A stretch of 5,811 bases of DNA from Candidatus Pelagibacterales bacterium (GTDB taxonomy: Bacteria; Pseudomonadota; Alphaproteobacteria; TMED109), in assembly GCA_002684605.1 (NCBI GenBank), contig NYVM01000025.1:1-5811 (forward strand), given 5' to 3'. A model generated the notes under the pieces. It did no database searches, had not been told where the DNA came from, and worked only from the letters and a program-made list of their open reading frames with translations. Both the position numbers and the translations under genes were made by a program. Of this stretch, positions 1-5,811 are shown piece after piece (within the stretch, counting starts at the first letter, position 1; each line of letters begins with the position of its first letter).

Positions 1-100
1 TGAAGATTTTGCATTAATTGATTATTCTTCTTGCTCTAAAATTGAAGCTCAAAAAATAATTAGAGAGGGTTTAGATTTAATGGTTTCAGATGTTGGATAA
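1..100 (+). CDS. nqrA: Na+-translocating NADH-quinone reductase subunit A, C-terminal end (partial)
   Basis: Only the last 32 codons are present; the first complete codon begins at base 2 and the stop is TAA at 98-100. The peptide starts EDFALIDYSS and ends with IIREGLDLMVSDVG. This matches the C-terminal pattern I recall for Bacteroidota NqrA (acidic-aromatic stretch, then a helix of the type IIRxGLDLM), and its position directly before nqrB fits the conserved order nqrABCDEF. NqrA is the cytoplasmic-side peripheral subunit of the complex and carries no redox cofactor visible here. Nothing can be said about its N-terminal domains, promoter or start. The call rests mainly on gene order plus this short tail, so it is probable rather than proven. 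Confidence 0.85.
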   Translation, partial: EDFALIDYSSCSKIEAQKIIREGLDLMVSDVG

Positions 101-119
101 AATAAATATTAATATATAA

Positions 120-1277
120 ATGAATATTAGAAAAATTTTAGATACTGTAAAAAAACCCTTCGAAAAAGGTCAAAAATTTGAGAAGTATGCACCAGCCGTA
201 AATGCTTTTGATACTTTTTTATTTGTTCCTAACCATACTACTAAACATGGAGCGCATATTAGAGACGCAGTTGATTTAAAAAGAACAATGATTACAGTAA
301 TTATTGCTCTTTTACCTGCTTTATTATATGGAACCTACAATACAGGTTTTCAATATTATTCTCAACTAGGTTCTGCTTTTACAACTCTTGATGCGGTAAT
401 TCATGGATCTACTAAAATAGTTCCAATGATTGCTGTTTCTTACATTGTTGGACTTGCAATTGAATTTGCATTTGCAATATTTCGAGGACATGAAGTAAAT
501 GAAGGTTACCTGGTAACTGGTCTTTTAATTCCAATGATTATGCCAATTGATATTCCTCTTTGGATGGTAGGACTTTCGGTTGCATTTGCTGTTTTAATTG
601 GTAAAGAAGCATTTGGTGGTACAGGTATGAATATTTTAAACCCTGCTCTTACTGCTAGAGCATTTGCTTTTTTTGCTTATCCTACTTATATGTCAGGAAA
701 TAAGGTGTGGGTTTCTGAAGCTTCAAACGTTGACGGAGTTTCTGGAGAAACTATATTGGGAATGTTGGCTTCTGGTGAAAGTACAATCCCATATGATGTT
801 TCTCAAATGTTTTATGGAGCTATCCCTGGTTCAATTGCGGAGACTTCGACTCTTATGGTTTTAATAGGTGCATTAATTTTAATTTATACTGGTGTAGGTA
901 GTTGGAGAATAATGTTGGGGAGTGTTTTAGGTGCTGCTTTAACCGGTCTTTTATTTAATTTGTGGGGTGCCAATGAATTAATGAATTTTAGTTGGTTCAA
1001 CCATTTAATTGTTGGCGGGTTTGCTTTTGGTGTAGTATTTATGGCTACTGATCCAGTTTCTGCGGCTCAAACAACTAAAGGAAAATGGATTTATGGAATT
1101 CTTGTCGGGTTATTTTGTATTTTGATACGAGTTTTTAATCCAGCTTATCCTGAGGGAGTTATGTTGGCAATTTTACTTATGAACGTATTTGCTCCAACAA
1201 TTGATCACTATGTTATTGAATCTAATATCAAAAAAAGATTAAACAGAAAAATAAAATCAAATTTAAACGTAGCTTAA
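120..1277 (+). CDS. nqrB: Na+-translocating NADH-quinone reductase subunit B
   Basis: This 385-residue membrane protein of the NqrB/RnfD family carries a covalent FMN and, in the family, riboflavin and the quinone site; it is the main Na+-conducting subunit. An amphipathic cytoplasmic N-terminus (about 1-53) precedes roughly ten hydrophobic segments. Recognisable family blocks are RDAVDLKR (48-55), HEVNEG (124-129), KEAFGGTG with NPALTARAF (162-182), AETSTL (240-245), FMATDPVSA (307-315), IRVFNPAYPEG (336-346) and the C-terminal DHYVIESNIKKRL (362-374). The FMN attachment motif is D205-G-V-S-G-E-T211, where SGAT is the usual form; Thr211 is the predicted acceptor. Against Vibrio cholerae NqrB (about 415 residues, recalled) it lacks part of the periplasmic loop after the first membrane segment, and V. 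cholerae Gly141 is replaced by Leu112. The ATG lies 19 bases after the nqrA stop, with no Shine-Dalgarno sequence. Confidence 0.97.
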   Translation: MNIRKILDTVKKPFEKGQKFEKYAPAVNAFDTFLFVPNHTTKHGAHIRDAVDLKRTMITVIIALLPALLYGTYNTGFQYYSQLGSAFTTLDAVIHGSTKIVPMIAVSYIVGLAIEFAFAIFRGHEVNEGYLVTGLLIPMIMPIDIPLWMVGLSVAFAVLIGKEAFGGTGMNILNPALTARAFAFFAYPTYMSGNKVWVSEASNVDGVSGETILGMLASGESTIPYDVSQMFYGAIPGSIAETSTLMVLIGALILIYTGVGSWRIMLGSVLGAALTGLLFNLWGANELMNFSWFNHLIVGGFAFGVVFMATDPVSAAQTTKGKWIYGILVGLFCILIRVFNPAYPEGVMLAILLMNVFAPTIDHYVIESNIKKRLNRKIKSNLNVA

Positions 1278-1281
1278 TATG
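1275..1281 (+). other. nqrB/nqrC stop-start junction TAATATG
   Basis: The TAA stop of nqrB and the ATG of nqrC are separated by one T. No purine-rich ribosome-binding site precedes the ATG (the upstream bases are AAACGTAGCT). The same seven-base junction recurs between nqrC and nqrD. This tight spacing suggests translational coupling or SD-independent initiation, as is common in Bacteroidota; the mechanism is inferred. Confidence 0.6.
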
Positions 1282-2040
1282 AACAGAGACTCAAACGTAT
1301 ACACTTTTATATTTGCTACTTTAATGGTTTTTGTAGTAGCATCAGTTTTAGCATACACATCTTTTTCTTTAAAAGATTTACAAAATGAAAATGTCAGAAA
1401 AGAAAAAATGCAAAACATCCTTTCAACTGTTGGAATAAAGACAGATAGGGATGGAGCTGAAAAACTTTTTAATCAATACATAAAAGAACAATTAGCTGTT
1501 CAAAGTGACGGTTCAATTGATAATTCTGTTAATGTATTTAAAGACGTTAAACTCGCACTGGAACTAAAGAAATCACCTGAAACACAAGATTTTCCGTTGT
1601 ATGTAGCTGAAATTGACTCTGAGAAATTTTATATAATTCCAATTAGAGGAAATGGCCTTTGGAATGCAATTTTTGGATACATTTCTTTAAAAGAAGATTT
1701 AAATACAATAAAAGGTGTAGTTTTTGATCATGTTGGTGAAACTGCTGGGCTAGGTGCTGAAATCACTCAAGATTGGTTTATAGAAAGATTCACTGATGAA
1801 AAATTATTTGATTCTAATAGTAATCTTAAAGGTATTACTGTTTCAAAAACTAATAACGATCCTTCAAATCTTGATAAAACTGATCATGAAGTTGATGCTA
1901 TTTCGGGAGCTACAATAACAGGTGATGGAGTTACTGATATGATAAAAGAAAGAATAACACATTATGTACCTTATTTTGAGTTTATAAAGTCATCTAACAT
2001 TATTGCTTCTGTGTCAAATAATAAATTAAATCTCAATTAA
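1279..2040 (+). CDS. nqrC: Na+-translocating NADH-quinone reductase subunit C
   Basis: This 253-residue protein is anchored by one N-terminal membrane helix (about residues 8-29); the rest is a periplasmic FMN-binding domain. It carries the second covalent FMN of the pump and passes electrons between the NqrD/E iron-sulfur centre and NqrB. Family motifs are PIRGNGLW (121-128), HVGETAGLGAEI (151-162) and the flavinylation site D206-A-I-S-G-A-T212, in which Thr212 is the predicted FMN acceptor. The motif is canonical, unlike that of the upstream nqrB. V. cholerae NqrC has ETPGLG where this protein has ETAGLG. Length is close to the usual 250-260 residues. A short polar tail rich in Ser and Asn (about 237-253) ends the protein. 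The start is one base after the nqrB stop, leaving no room for another choice in frame that keeps the membrane helix. Confidence 0.97.
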   Translation: MNRDSNVYTFIFATLMVFVVASVLAYTSFSLKDLQNENVRKEKMQNILSTVGIKTDRDGAEKLFNQYIKEQLAVQSDGSIDNSVNVFKDVKLALELKKSPETQDFPLYVAEIDSEKFYIIPIRGNGLWNAIFGYISLKEDLNTIKGVVFDHVGETAGLGAEITQDWFIERFTDEKLFDSNSNLKGITVSKTNNDPSNLDKTDHEVDAISGATITGDGVTDMIKERITHYVPYFEFIKSSNIIASVSNNKLNLN

Positions 2041-2044
2041 TATG
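2038..2044 (+). other. nqrC/nqrD stop-start junction TAATATG
   Basis: This is identical in sequence to the nqrB/nqrC junction: TAA stop, one T, then ATG of nqrD. There is no Shine-Dalgarno-like stretch upstream (AATCTCAATTAAT). It supports co-translation of the three subunits from one message; this is inferred from spacing only. Confidence 0.6.
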
Positions 2045-2662
2045 TCTAAAAATAAAGTTTTACTTACTGATCCTTTAGATGATAGTAATCCAATTACTGT
2101 TCAAGTTTTAGGGATATGTTCTGCTTTAGCCATTACAGTTCAACTTAAAGCAGCTATAGTAATGAGTCTATCTGTTGTTGCAGTAATGGCAGCTAGTAAT
2201 GTAACTATTTCGATTTTAAGAGATTTAATACCAAATAGAATAAGAATTATAGTTCAACTTGTAGTAGTTGCTTCTATGGTTGTATTGGTTGACCAAGTTT
2301 TAAGGGCATACGCGTACGATGTTAGTAAAGAATTATCAATTTTTATTGGACTTATTATTACGAATTGTATTGTAATGGGAAGATTAGAAGCTTTTGCTCT
2401 TGGCAATGGGGTTTGGAGATCATTTTTGGATGGTGTAGGAAATGCATTTGGATATGCATGGATTTTGATATTGGTCGCTTTTTTTAGAGAACTTTTAGGA
2501 TCAGGTAAATTATTAGGCGTTCAAGCTATTCCTGATTTTGTTTATGAAATGGGTTACGTAGATAATGGTCTTATGTTATTATCACCAATGGCACTGATAA
2601 CTGTTGGTCTAATTATATGGGTACAAAGATCAAGAAACAGAAAACTTATTGAACAAGGATAA
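2042..2662 (+). CDS. nqrD: Na+-translocating NADH-quinone reductase subunit D
   Basis: This is a 206-residue integral membrane subunit of the NqrDE/RnfAE family with about six hydrophobic helices. NqrD and NqrE form a pseudo-symmetric pair that holds an intramembrane 2Fe-2S cluster, with two cysteines from each partner. The two expected cysteines are present: Cys26 in [10 protein letters not shown] (23-32) and Cys109 in ITNCIVMGR (106-114). These correspond to Cys29 and Cys112 of the V. cholerae protein as I recall it. Other family features are the N-terminal [17 protein letters not shown] (116-123), and [13 protein letters not shown] (147-159). Length is normal for the family. It is also similar to RnfE, but its place between nqrC and nqrE settles the identity. 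Confidence 0.97.
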   Translation: MSKNKVLLTDPLDDSNPITVQVLGICSALAITVQLKAAIVMSLSVVAVMAASNVTISILRDLIPNRIRIIVQLVVVASMVVLVDQVLRAYAYDVSKELSIFIGLIITNCIVMGRLEAFALGNGVWRSFLDGVGNAFGYAWILILVAFFRELLGSGKLLGVQAIPDFVYEMGYVDNGLMLLSPMALITVGLIIWVQRSRNRKLIEQG

Positions 2663-2673
2663 AAAATAACACA

Positions 2674-3288
2674 ATGGATTACGCAAATTTATTTATTAAA
2701 AGTATTTTCATAGAAAACATGGTTTTTGCATATTTCTTAGGCATGTGTTCTTATTTAGCTGTTTCTAAGACTGTTAAAACATCTATTGGAATGGGTTTTG
2801 CAGTAATTTTTGTTTTAACGATTACTGTTCCTTTAAACTTCTTAATCGATCAATATCTTCTACAACCTGGAGCATTAAAATGGATTGGTCCTGAGTATGT
2901 GGAACTTGATTTGAGCTTTTTAAGTTTTATTATGTTCATAGCTGTTATCGCTTCTATGGTTCAGTTAGTAGAAATGATTGTTGAAAAATTCTCTCCATCT
3001 TTATACGGAGCTTTAGGAATATTTTTACCATTAATTGCTGTTAATTGTGCTATTCTAGGAGGATCACTTTTTATGCAGATTAAAGATTTTTCAGGCATTA
3101 CAGAATCAGCTATTTATGGTTTTGGATCCGGAATAGGTTGGCTTTTAGCAATCCTTGCTATTGCTGCTATTCGTGAAAAAATAGCATACTCTAACGTTCC
3201 TGCTCCTTTAAAAGGTTTAGGAATAACGTTTATTATAACAGGACTAATGGCCATAGGTTTTATGAGCTTTATGGGAATTAAACTTTAA
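2674..3288 (+). CDS. nqrE: Na+-translocating NADH-quinone reductase subunit E
   Basis: This 204-residue membrane protein is the partner of NqrD in holding the intramembrane 2Fe-2S cluster. Its cluster cysteines are Cys25 in GMCSYLAVS (23-31) and Cys125 in AVNCAILGG (122-130). The acidic residue in QLVEM (Glu100) matches the conserved Glu known from V. cholerae NqrE (Glu95 by recall), implicated in Na+ translocation. [13 protein letters not shown] (13-25) and AAIREKI (164-170) are further family landmarks; six membrane helices are expected. It begins 11 bases after the nqrD stop. The nearest purine-rich run, AAGGA at 2655-2659 inside the end of nqrD, is 14 bases from the ATG, too far for a standard Shine-Dalgarno. 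Length is typical. Confidence 0.97.
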   Translation: MDYANLFIKSIFIENMVFAYFLGMCSYLAVSKTVKTSIGMGFAVIFVLTITVPLNFLIDQYLLQPGALKWIGPEYVELDLSFLSFIMFIAVIASMVQLVEMIVEKFSPSLYGALGIFLPLIAVNCAILGGSLFMQIKDFSGITESAIYGFGSGIGWLLAILAIAAIREKIAYSNVPAPLKGLGITFIITGLMAIGFMSFMGIKL

Positions 3289-3296
3289 TTTTTTTT
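3289..3296 (+). other. Eight-T spacer directly before the nqrF start
   Basis: The gap between the nqrE stop (TAA, 3286-3288) and the nqrF ATG consists only of eight thymines. It cannot pair with the anti-Shine-Dalgarno sequence, so nqrF starts without a normal ribosome-binding site. No GC-rich hairpin lies in front of it, so it is not an intrinsic terminator. Confidence 0.7.
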
Positions 3297-4595
3297 ATGA
3301 CAATTTCAACTTATATTTTATTTAGTATTATAATTTTTTTAGGAATTACATTTCTTTTAGTAGGGATGTTACTTGGTGTAAAGGCTAAATTAGTTCCCTC
3401 TGGACCTGTTAAATTACTAGTTAATGGAGAAAATGAAGTTGAGGTAAGCTCTGGAGATACACTTCTTTCGACTTTAAGTAATAATAAAATATTTTTACCA
3501 TCAGCTTGTGGAGGTGGTGGAACTTGTGTTCAATGCAAGTGTATTATTAGTGAGGGTGGAGGAGAAATACTGCCAACTGAATCACCTCATTTTTCTAGAA
3601 AAGAAATTGCTGAAGGATGGAGATTAGGATGTCAAGTTAAAGTTAAACAAGACATGATTATTCAAGTACCTGAGGAAGTTTTTGGAATAAAAAAATGGGA
3701 GGGGACAGTCGTAAGAAATTGGAATGTAGCATCATTTATTAAAGAATTTGTAGTTAAAATACCTGAAGACATGGGTTATAAAGCAGGTGGTTACATTCAA
3801 ATCGAAATTCCGGAATGCGACATAGACTTTAAAGATATGAATATTGAATCTCACCCTGAAGAACATCCAGGCGAGCCAAATAAGTTTCAATTAGAATGGG
3901 ACAAGTTTAAGCTTTGGGATTTAAAAATGAAAAATACTGAATCAGTTGAACGTGCCTATTCTATGGCTTCATATCCTGCTGAAGGAAAAGAAATAATGTT
4001 AAATGTAAGAATTGCTACTCCGCCATGGGATAGAGCGGCTAATAATTGGATGAATGTAAATCCAGGTGTTGCTTCGTCCTATATTTTTTCAAAAAAACCT
4101 GGTGATAAAGTAACTATTTCTGGTCCTTTTGGAGAGTTTTTTATAAATGAATCTGAAGCTGAAATGTTATATGTCGGTGGTGGTGCAGGAATGGCTCCAA
4201 TGAGATCTCATCTTTACCATCTATTTAGAACACTAAAAACTGGAAGAAAAGTCAGTTTTTGGTACGGAGGAAGATCAAAAAGAGAACTATTTTATGTTGA
4301 CCACTTTAAGGCTCTTGAAAAAGATTTTCCTAATTTCAAATTTTATTTAGCTCTTTCTGAACCTACAGATGAGGACGATTGGAAAGTTAAAGATGGTTTA
4401 GATGGAGATGGAGATGGATTTACTGGTTTTGTTCATCAAACTGTAATAGATAACTATTTGAATCATCACGAAAACCCTGAAGATATTGAGGTTTATTTTT
4501 GTGGACCTCCACTTATGAACCAAGCTATAGAAAAAATGGCTGATGATTTTGGTGTTCCACCAGAAAATGTCAGATTTGACGACTTTGGAGGATAA
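3297..4595 (+). CDS. nqrF: Na+-translocating NADH-quinone reductase subunit F (NADH-oxidising subunit)
   Basis: This 432-residue protein is the electron entry point, oxidising NADH on the cytoplasmic side. One N-terminal membrane helix (about 5-27) anchors it. A plant-type ferredoxin domain follows (about 36-128), with the cluster ligands Cys71, Cys77 and Cys80 ([10 protein letters not shown]) and Cys112 (RLGCQV). A ferredoxin-reductase-like FAD domain (about 135-285) contains the flavin motif RAYSMASYP (219-227) and SGPFGEFF (275-282). The NAD domain contains [13 protein letters not shown] (293-305), [12 protein letters not shown] (322-333) and YFCGPPLMN (400-408). The protein ends with the family signature DDFGG. 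It is about 25 residues longer than V. cholerae NqrF, mainly through inserts near 183-200 and 363-375, the latter including DGDGDG. The ATG lies eight Ts after nqrE, and its 3' end probably overlaps the next gene. Confidence 0.97.
   Translation: MTISTYILFSIIIFLGITFLLVGMLLGVKAKLVPSGPVKLLVNGENEVEVSSGDTLLSTLSNNKIFLPSACGGGGTCVQCKCIISEGGGEILPTESPHFSRKEIAEGWRLGCQVKVKQDMIIQVPEEVFGIKKWEGTVVRNWNVASFIKEFVVKIPEDMGYKAGGYIQIEIPECDIDFKDMNIESHPEEHPGEPNKFQLEWDKFKLWDLKMKNTESVERAYSMASYPAEGKEIMLNVRIATPPWDRAANNWMNVNPGVASSYIFSKKPGDKVTISGPFGEFFINESEAEMLYVGGGAGMAPMRSHLYHLFRTLKTGRKVSFWYGGRSKRELFYVDHFKALEKDFPNFKFYLALSEPTDEDDWKVKDGLDGDGDGFTGFVHQTVIDNYLNHHENPEDIEVYFCGPPLMNQAIEKMADDFGVPPENVRFDDFGG
4401..4418 (+). repeat. 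Three perfect GATGGA hexamers inside nqrF
   Basis: Three in-frame copies of GATGGA encode Asp369-Gly374 (DGDGDG). A further degenerate unit, GATGGT at 4392-4397, encodes Asp366-Gly367. The run lies in a loop insert absent from V. cholerae NqrF as I recall it, between the NAD-domain segment LALSEP and the block GFVHQ. Copy number could vary between strains by slippage without a frameshift, since the unit is two codons. Confidence 0.85.
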
Positions 4596-4962
4596 CTTAT
4601 TACCAGTTCCACTAGGTGAAGAAGAGCTTCATAGATTGGCAATGAATATCATTGGAAAAGACCTTGAGAAAGATAATTATGAATTTTTATCTATTAATAG
4701 TTCTTTAGAAAAAAATCCACAGTTTGTATGTACCAAAAATAAACAACTATATTTCATTATAGTAAAAGCCATTCTCTATCCTGAAAATCCAAAAACATTT
4801 GAAATTAAAAATCTTAACAAAATTTTAGATCATTGTACTAAATTTGATGCTAAATTATTGTGTGCAAAAGTAGGATTAGCAAACTCTGATGATTATGAAT
4901 TACCTTTGTTTAAGAATTCAAGTTACATAGTAAATTATGATGGTATCGAAAAGATTAATTAG
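4567..4962 (+). CDS. Uncharacterised small Nqr-operon protein, possible degenerate YraN-like fold
   Basis: This predicted soluble protein has 131 residues from ATG 4567. The start is uncertain. ATG 4543 would add eight residues that look like out-of-frame nqrF sequence, TTG 4585 would remove six, and ATG 4642 would cut into a likely helix ([17 protein letters not shown]). The chosen start overlaps nqrF by 29 bases; the 3' end overlaps apbE by 26. No signal peptide, membrane segment or cofactor motif is visible; Cys55, Cys90 and Cys99 are not in a metal-site spacing. I recall similar proteins in the same place in Flavobacteriales, sometimes labelled by proximity as 'NADH-quinone reductase subunit F', which this is not. 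The order helix, [26 protein letters not shown] resembles YraN/UPF0102 nucleases, but the acidic catalytic residues are missing and only Lys67 remains. Function is unknown; a role in NQR assembly or maturation is inferred from position alone. Confidence 0.8.
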   Translation: MSDLTTLEDNLLPVPLGEEELHRLAMNIIGKDLEKDNYEFLSINSSLEKNPQFVCTKNKQLYFIIVKAILYPENPKTFEIKNLNKILDHCTKFDAKLLCAKVGLANSDDYELPLFKNSSYIVNYDGIEKIN

Positions 4963-5811
4963 TTCCTTATTTTTTATTAGTTTCTTAATCAGCTGTACAA
5001 AGTCGTATAATACATATTCTTATTCAGGATATGCATTAGGAACTAAATTTAATATTGTATACAATTCAGTTGAGCCCTTAGAGAACTTAGAATCTATAAC
5101 CGACTCTATTTTTTTTGATTTAAACAAATCACTTTCAACTTATATTCCTAACTCTGATATATCTAAAATTAATAATGGATATGATTCAATTGAAGTTGAT
5201 GACAATTTTATTAATGTATTTAACAAGTCAAAATCAATTTGGAAGCATACTATGGGTTATTTTGATCCAACTTCAGGTATTCTTGCCAACGCATATGGAT
5301 TAGGTCCTAATACAGTCCCTAAATATTCTGTAAATATCGATAGTATTATGCGTTTTATTGGTTTTGAAAAGGTATCTCTAAATAATAGATCAGTTAAATT
5401 GAAAAAAGGTATGTATTTAGATTTTAATGCAATCGCAAAAGGTTATTGTGTTGATTTATTATCTAGGGCTTTAAAGGAAAATAATGTTTCAAATCATTTA
5501 ATTGAAATTGGAGGAGAAATGTATGCCAGTGGCATTAATACTATAACCAACTCCAGATGGAAAGTTGGAATTTCTGATCCTTTAAACCCCGATGATACTA
5601 AGCAAAAAATTTTTTTAAAAAATAATGCACTTGCTAGCTCAGGTAATTATAGAAAATTTTTGATTGATCCTGAAACAGGTATTAAAATTGTGCATACCAT
5701 CAACCCTAACAATGGTAGTGCAAATCAAACGAACATTTTAGGATCCTCTGTGATAGCTGAAAATTGTATGACTGCAGATGCTTATGCGACAGCATTTATG
5801 GCTATGCCTCT
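4937..5811 (+). CDS. apbE: FAD:protein FMN transferase ApbE, lipoprotein (partial, 3' end outside window)
   Basis: An open frame of 291 complete codons reaches the window edge without a stop. ApbE cleaves FAD and attaches FMN to Thr in SGxT motifs of exported flavoproteins, here presumably NqrB and NqrC of this operon. The N-terminus is a lipoprotein signal: KR, a hydrophobic stretch, then lipobox LISC with Cys20 as the lipidated residue, placing the enzyme outside the cytoplasmic membrane. Family motifs are YALGTKFNI (32-40), YFDPTSG (108-114), DFNAIAKGY (162-170), IEIGGEMYASG (189-199), ASSGNYRKF (233-241), HTINPNNG (253-260) and MTADAYATAF (278-287); the last supplies metal-binding Asp and Thr in known structures. 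The usual HxIDPxTG is varied here to HTINPNNG. Two consecutive ATGs (4937, 4940) can start it. The frame begins inside the upstream small gene, suggesting translational coupling. Probably only a few dozen residues are missing. Confidence 0.95.
   Translation, partial: MMVSKRLISSLFFISFLISCTKSYNTYSYSGYALGTKFNIVYNSVEPLENLESITDSIFFDLNKSLSTYIPNSDISKINNGYDSIEVDDNFINVFNKSKSIWKHTMGYFDPTSGILANAYGLGPNTVPKYSVNIDSIMRFIGFEKVSLNNRSVKLKKGMYLDFNAIAKGYCVDLLSRALKENNVSNHLIEIGGEMYASGINTITNSRWKVGISDPLNPDDTKQKIFLKNNALASSGNYRKFLIDPETGIKIVHTINPNNGSANQTNILGSSVIAENCMTADAYATAFMAMP

Noticed and set aside
106..115. Perfect palindrome ATATTAATAT before nqrB as an operator or terminator
   Set aside because: It is composed only of A and T in a very AT-rich spacer, where short palindromes arise by chance, and it would form no stable hairpin.
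664..864. 66-codon open frame on the plus strand, inside nqrB
   Set aside because: It is an out-of-frame shadow of nqrB: no family resemblance, and the host frame is strongly conserved across this stretch.
120..3288. Identification as an Rnf complex rather than NQR
   Set aside because: NqrB, D and E are homologous to RnfD, E and A, but the order nqrA-B-C-D-E-F, the NqrF ferredoxin-reductase fusion and the absence of RnfB/RnfC sequence fix it as NQR.
3289..3296. T8 run as an intrinsic terminator between nqrE and nqrF
   Set aside because: There is no GC-rich inverted repeat upstream, and it sits inside a conserved operon whose later genes encode essential parts of the same complex.
4543..4566. 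Upstream ATG as the start of the small gene
   Set aside because: The added residues lie wholly over conserved nqrF coding sequence and look like a frame-shifted reading of it; ATG 4567 gives a shorter overlap. The true start remains unproven.
4587..4592. GGAGGA as a Shine-Dalgarno site for the small gene
   Set aside because: It encodes the two C-terminal glycines of NqrF, and no in-frame start codon lies 5-12 bases downstream; the next, TTG 4636 and ATG 4642, are more than 40 bases away.

Overview
The window is one continuous plus-strand operon encoding the sodium-pumping NADH:quinone reductase (Na+-NQR). It holds the last codons of nqrA, complete nqrB, nqrC, nqrD, nqrE and nqrF, a small uncharacterised gene, and the 5' part of apbE, which runs off the right edge. 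No gene-free stretch exceeds 20 bases. I see no RNA gene, mobile element, CRISPR array, terminator or clear promoter, as expected for the interior of an operon.

The DNA is AT-rich and almost no start codon has a usable Shine-Dalgarno sequence. Junctions such as TAATATG and a spacer of eight Ts are typical of Bacteroidota. The protein sequences (shortened NqrB, NqrF with a CxxCKC cluster motif and an insert near its C-terminus, an ApbE lipoprotein with DFNAIAKG and HTINP motifs) also fit this phylum. A marine or salt-adapted Flavobacteriales-like bacterium is my best guess, but the genus cannot be read from this window.

How the genes work together: NqrF takes electrons from NADH (FAD and a 2Fe-2S cluster). 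They pass through the intramembrane Fe-S cluster held by the NqrD/NqrE pair, then through covalent FMNs on NqrC and NqrB, and finally to quinone, with Na+ pumped outward. ApbE is the flavin transferase that attaches FMN to a Thr in the SGxT motifs of NqrB and NqrC, so the operon encodes both the pump and its maturation enzyme. The small gene between nqrF and apbE overlaps both neighbours and has no assigned function.

The points most worth a second look are: (1) the small protein, whose pattern resembles the YraN/UPF0102 restriction-endonuclease-like fold with its acidic catalytic residues missing; (2) SGET instead of SGAT at the predicted FMN attachment site of NqrB; (3) Leu at the NqrB position equivalent to V. 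cholerae Gly141, a quinone/inhibitor site; and (4) a perfect hexamer repeat coding DGDGDG in NqrF. This is otherwise a well-known system; I see no wholly new system here.
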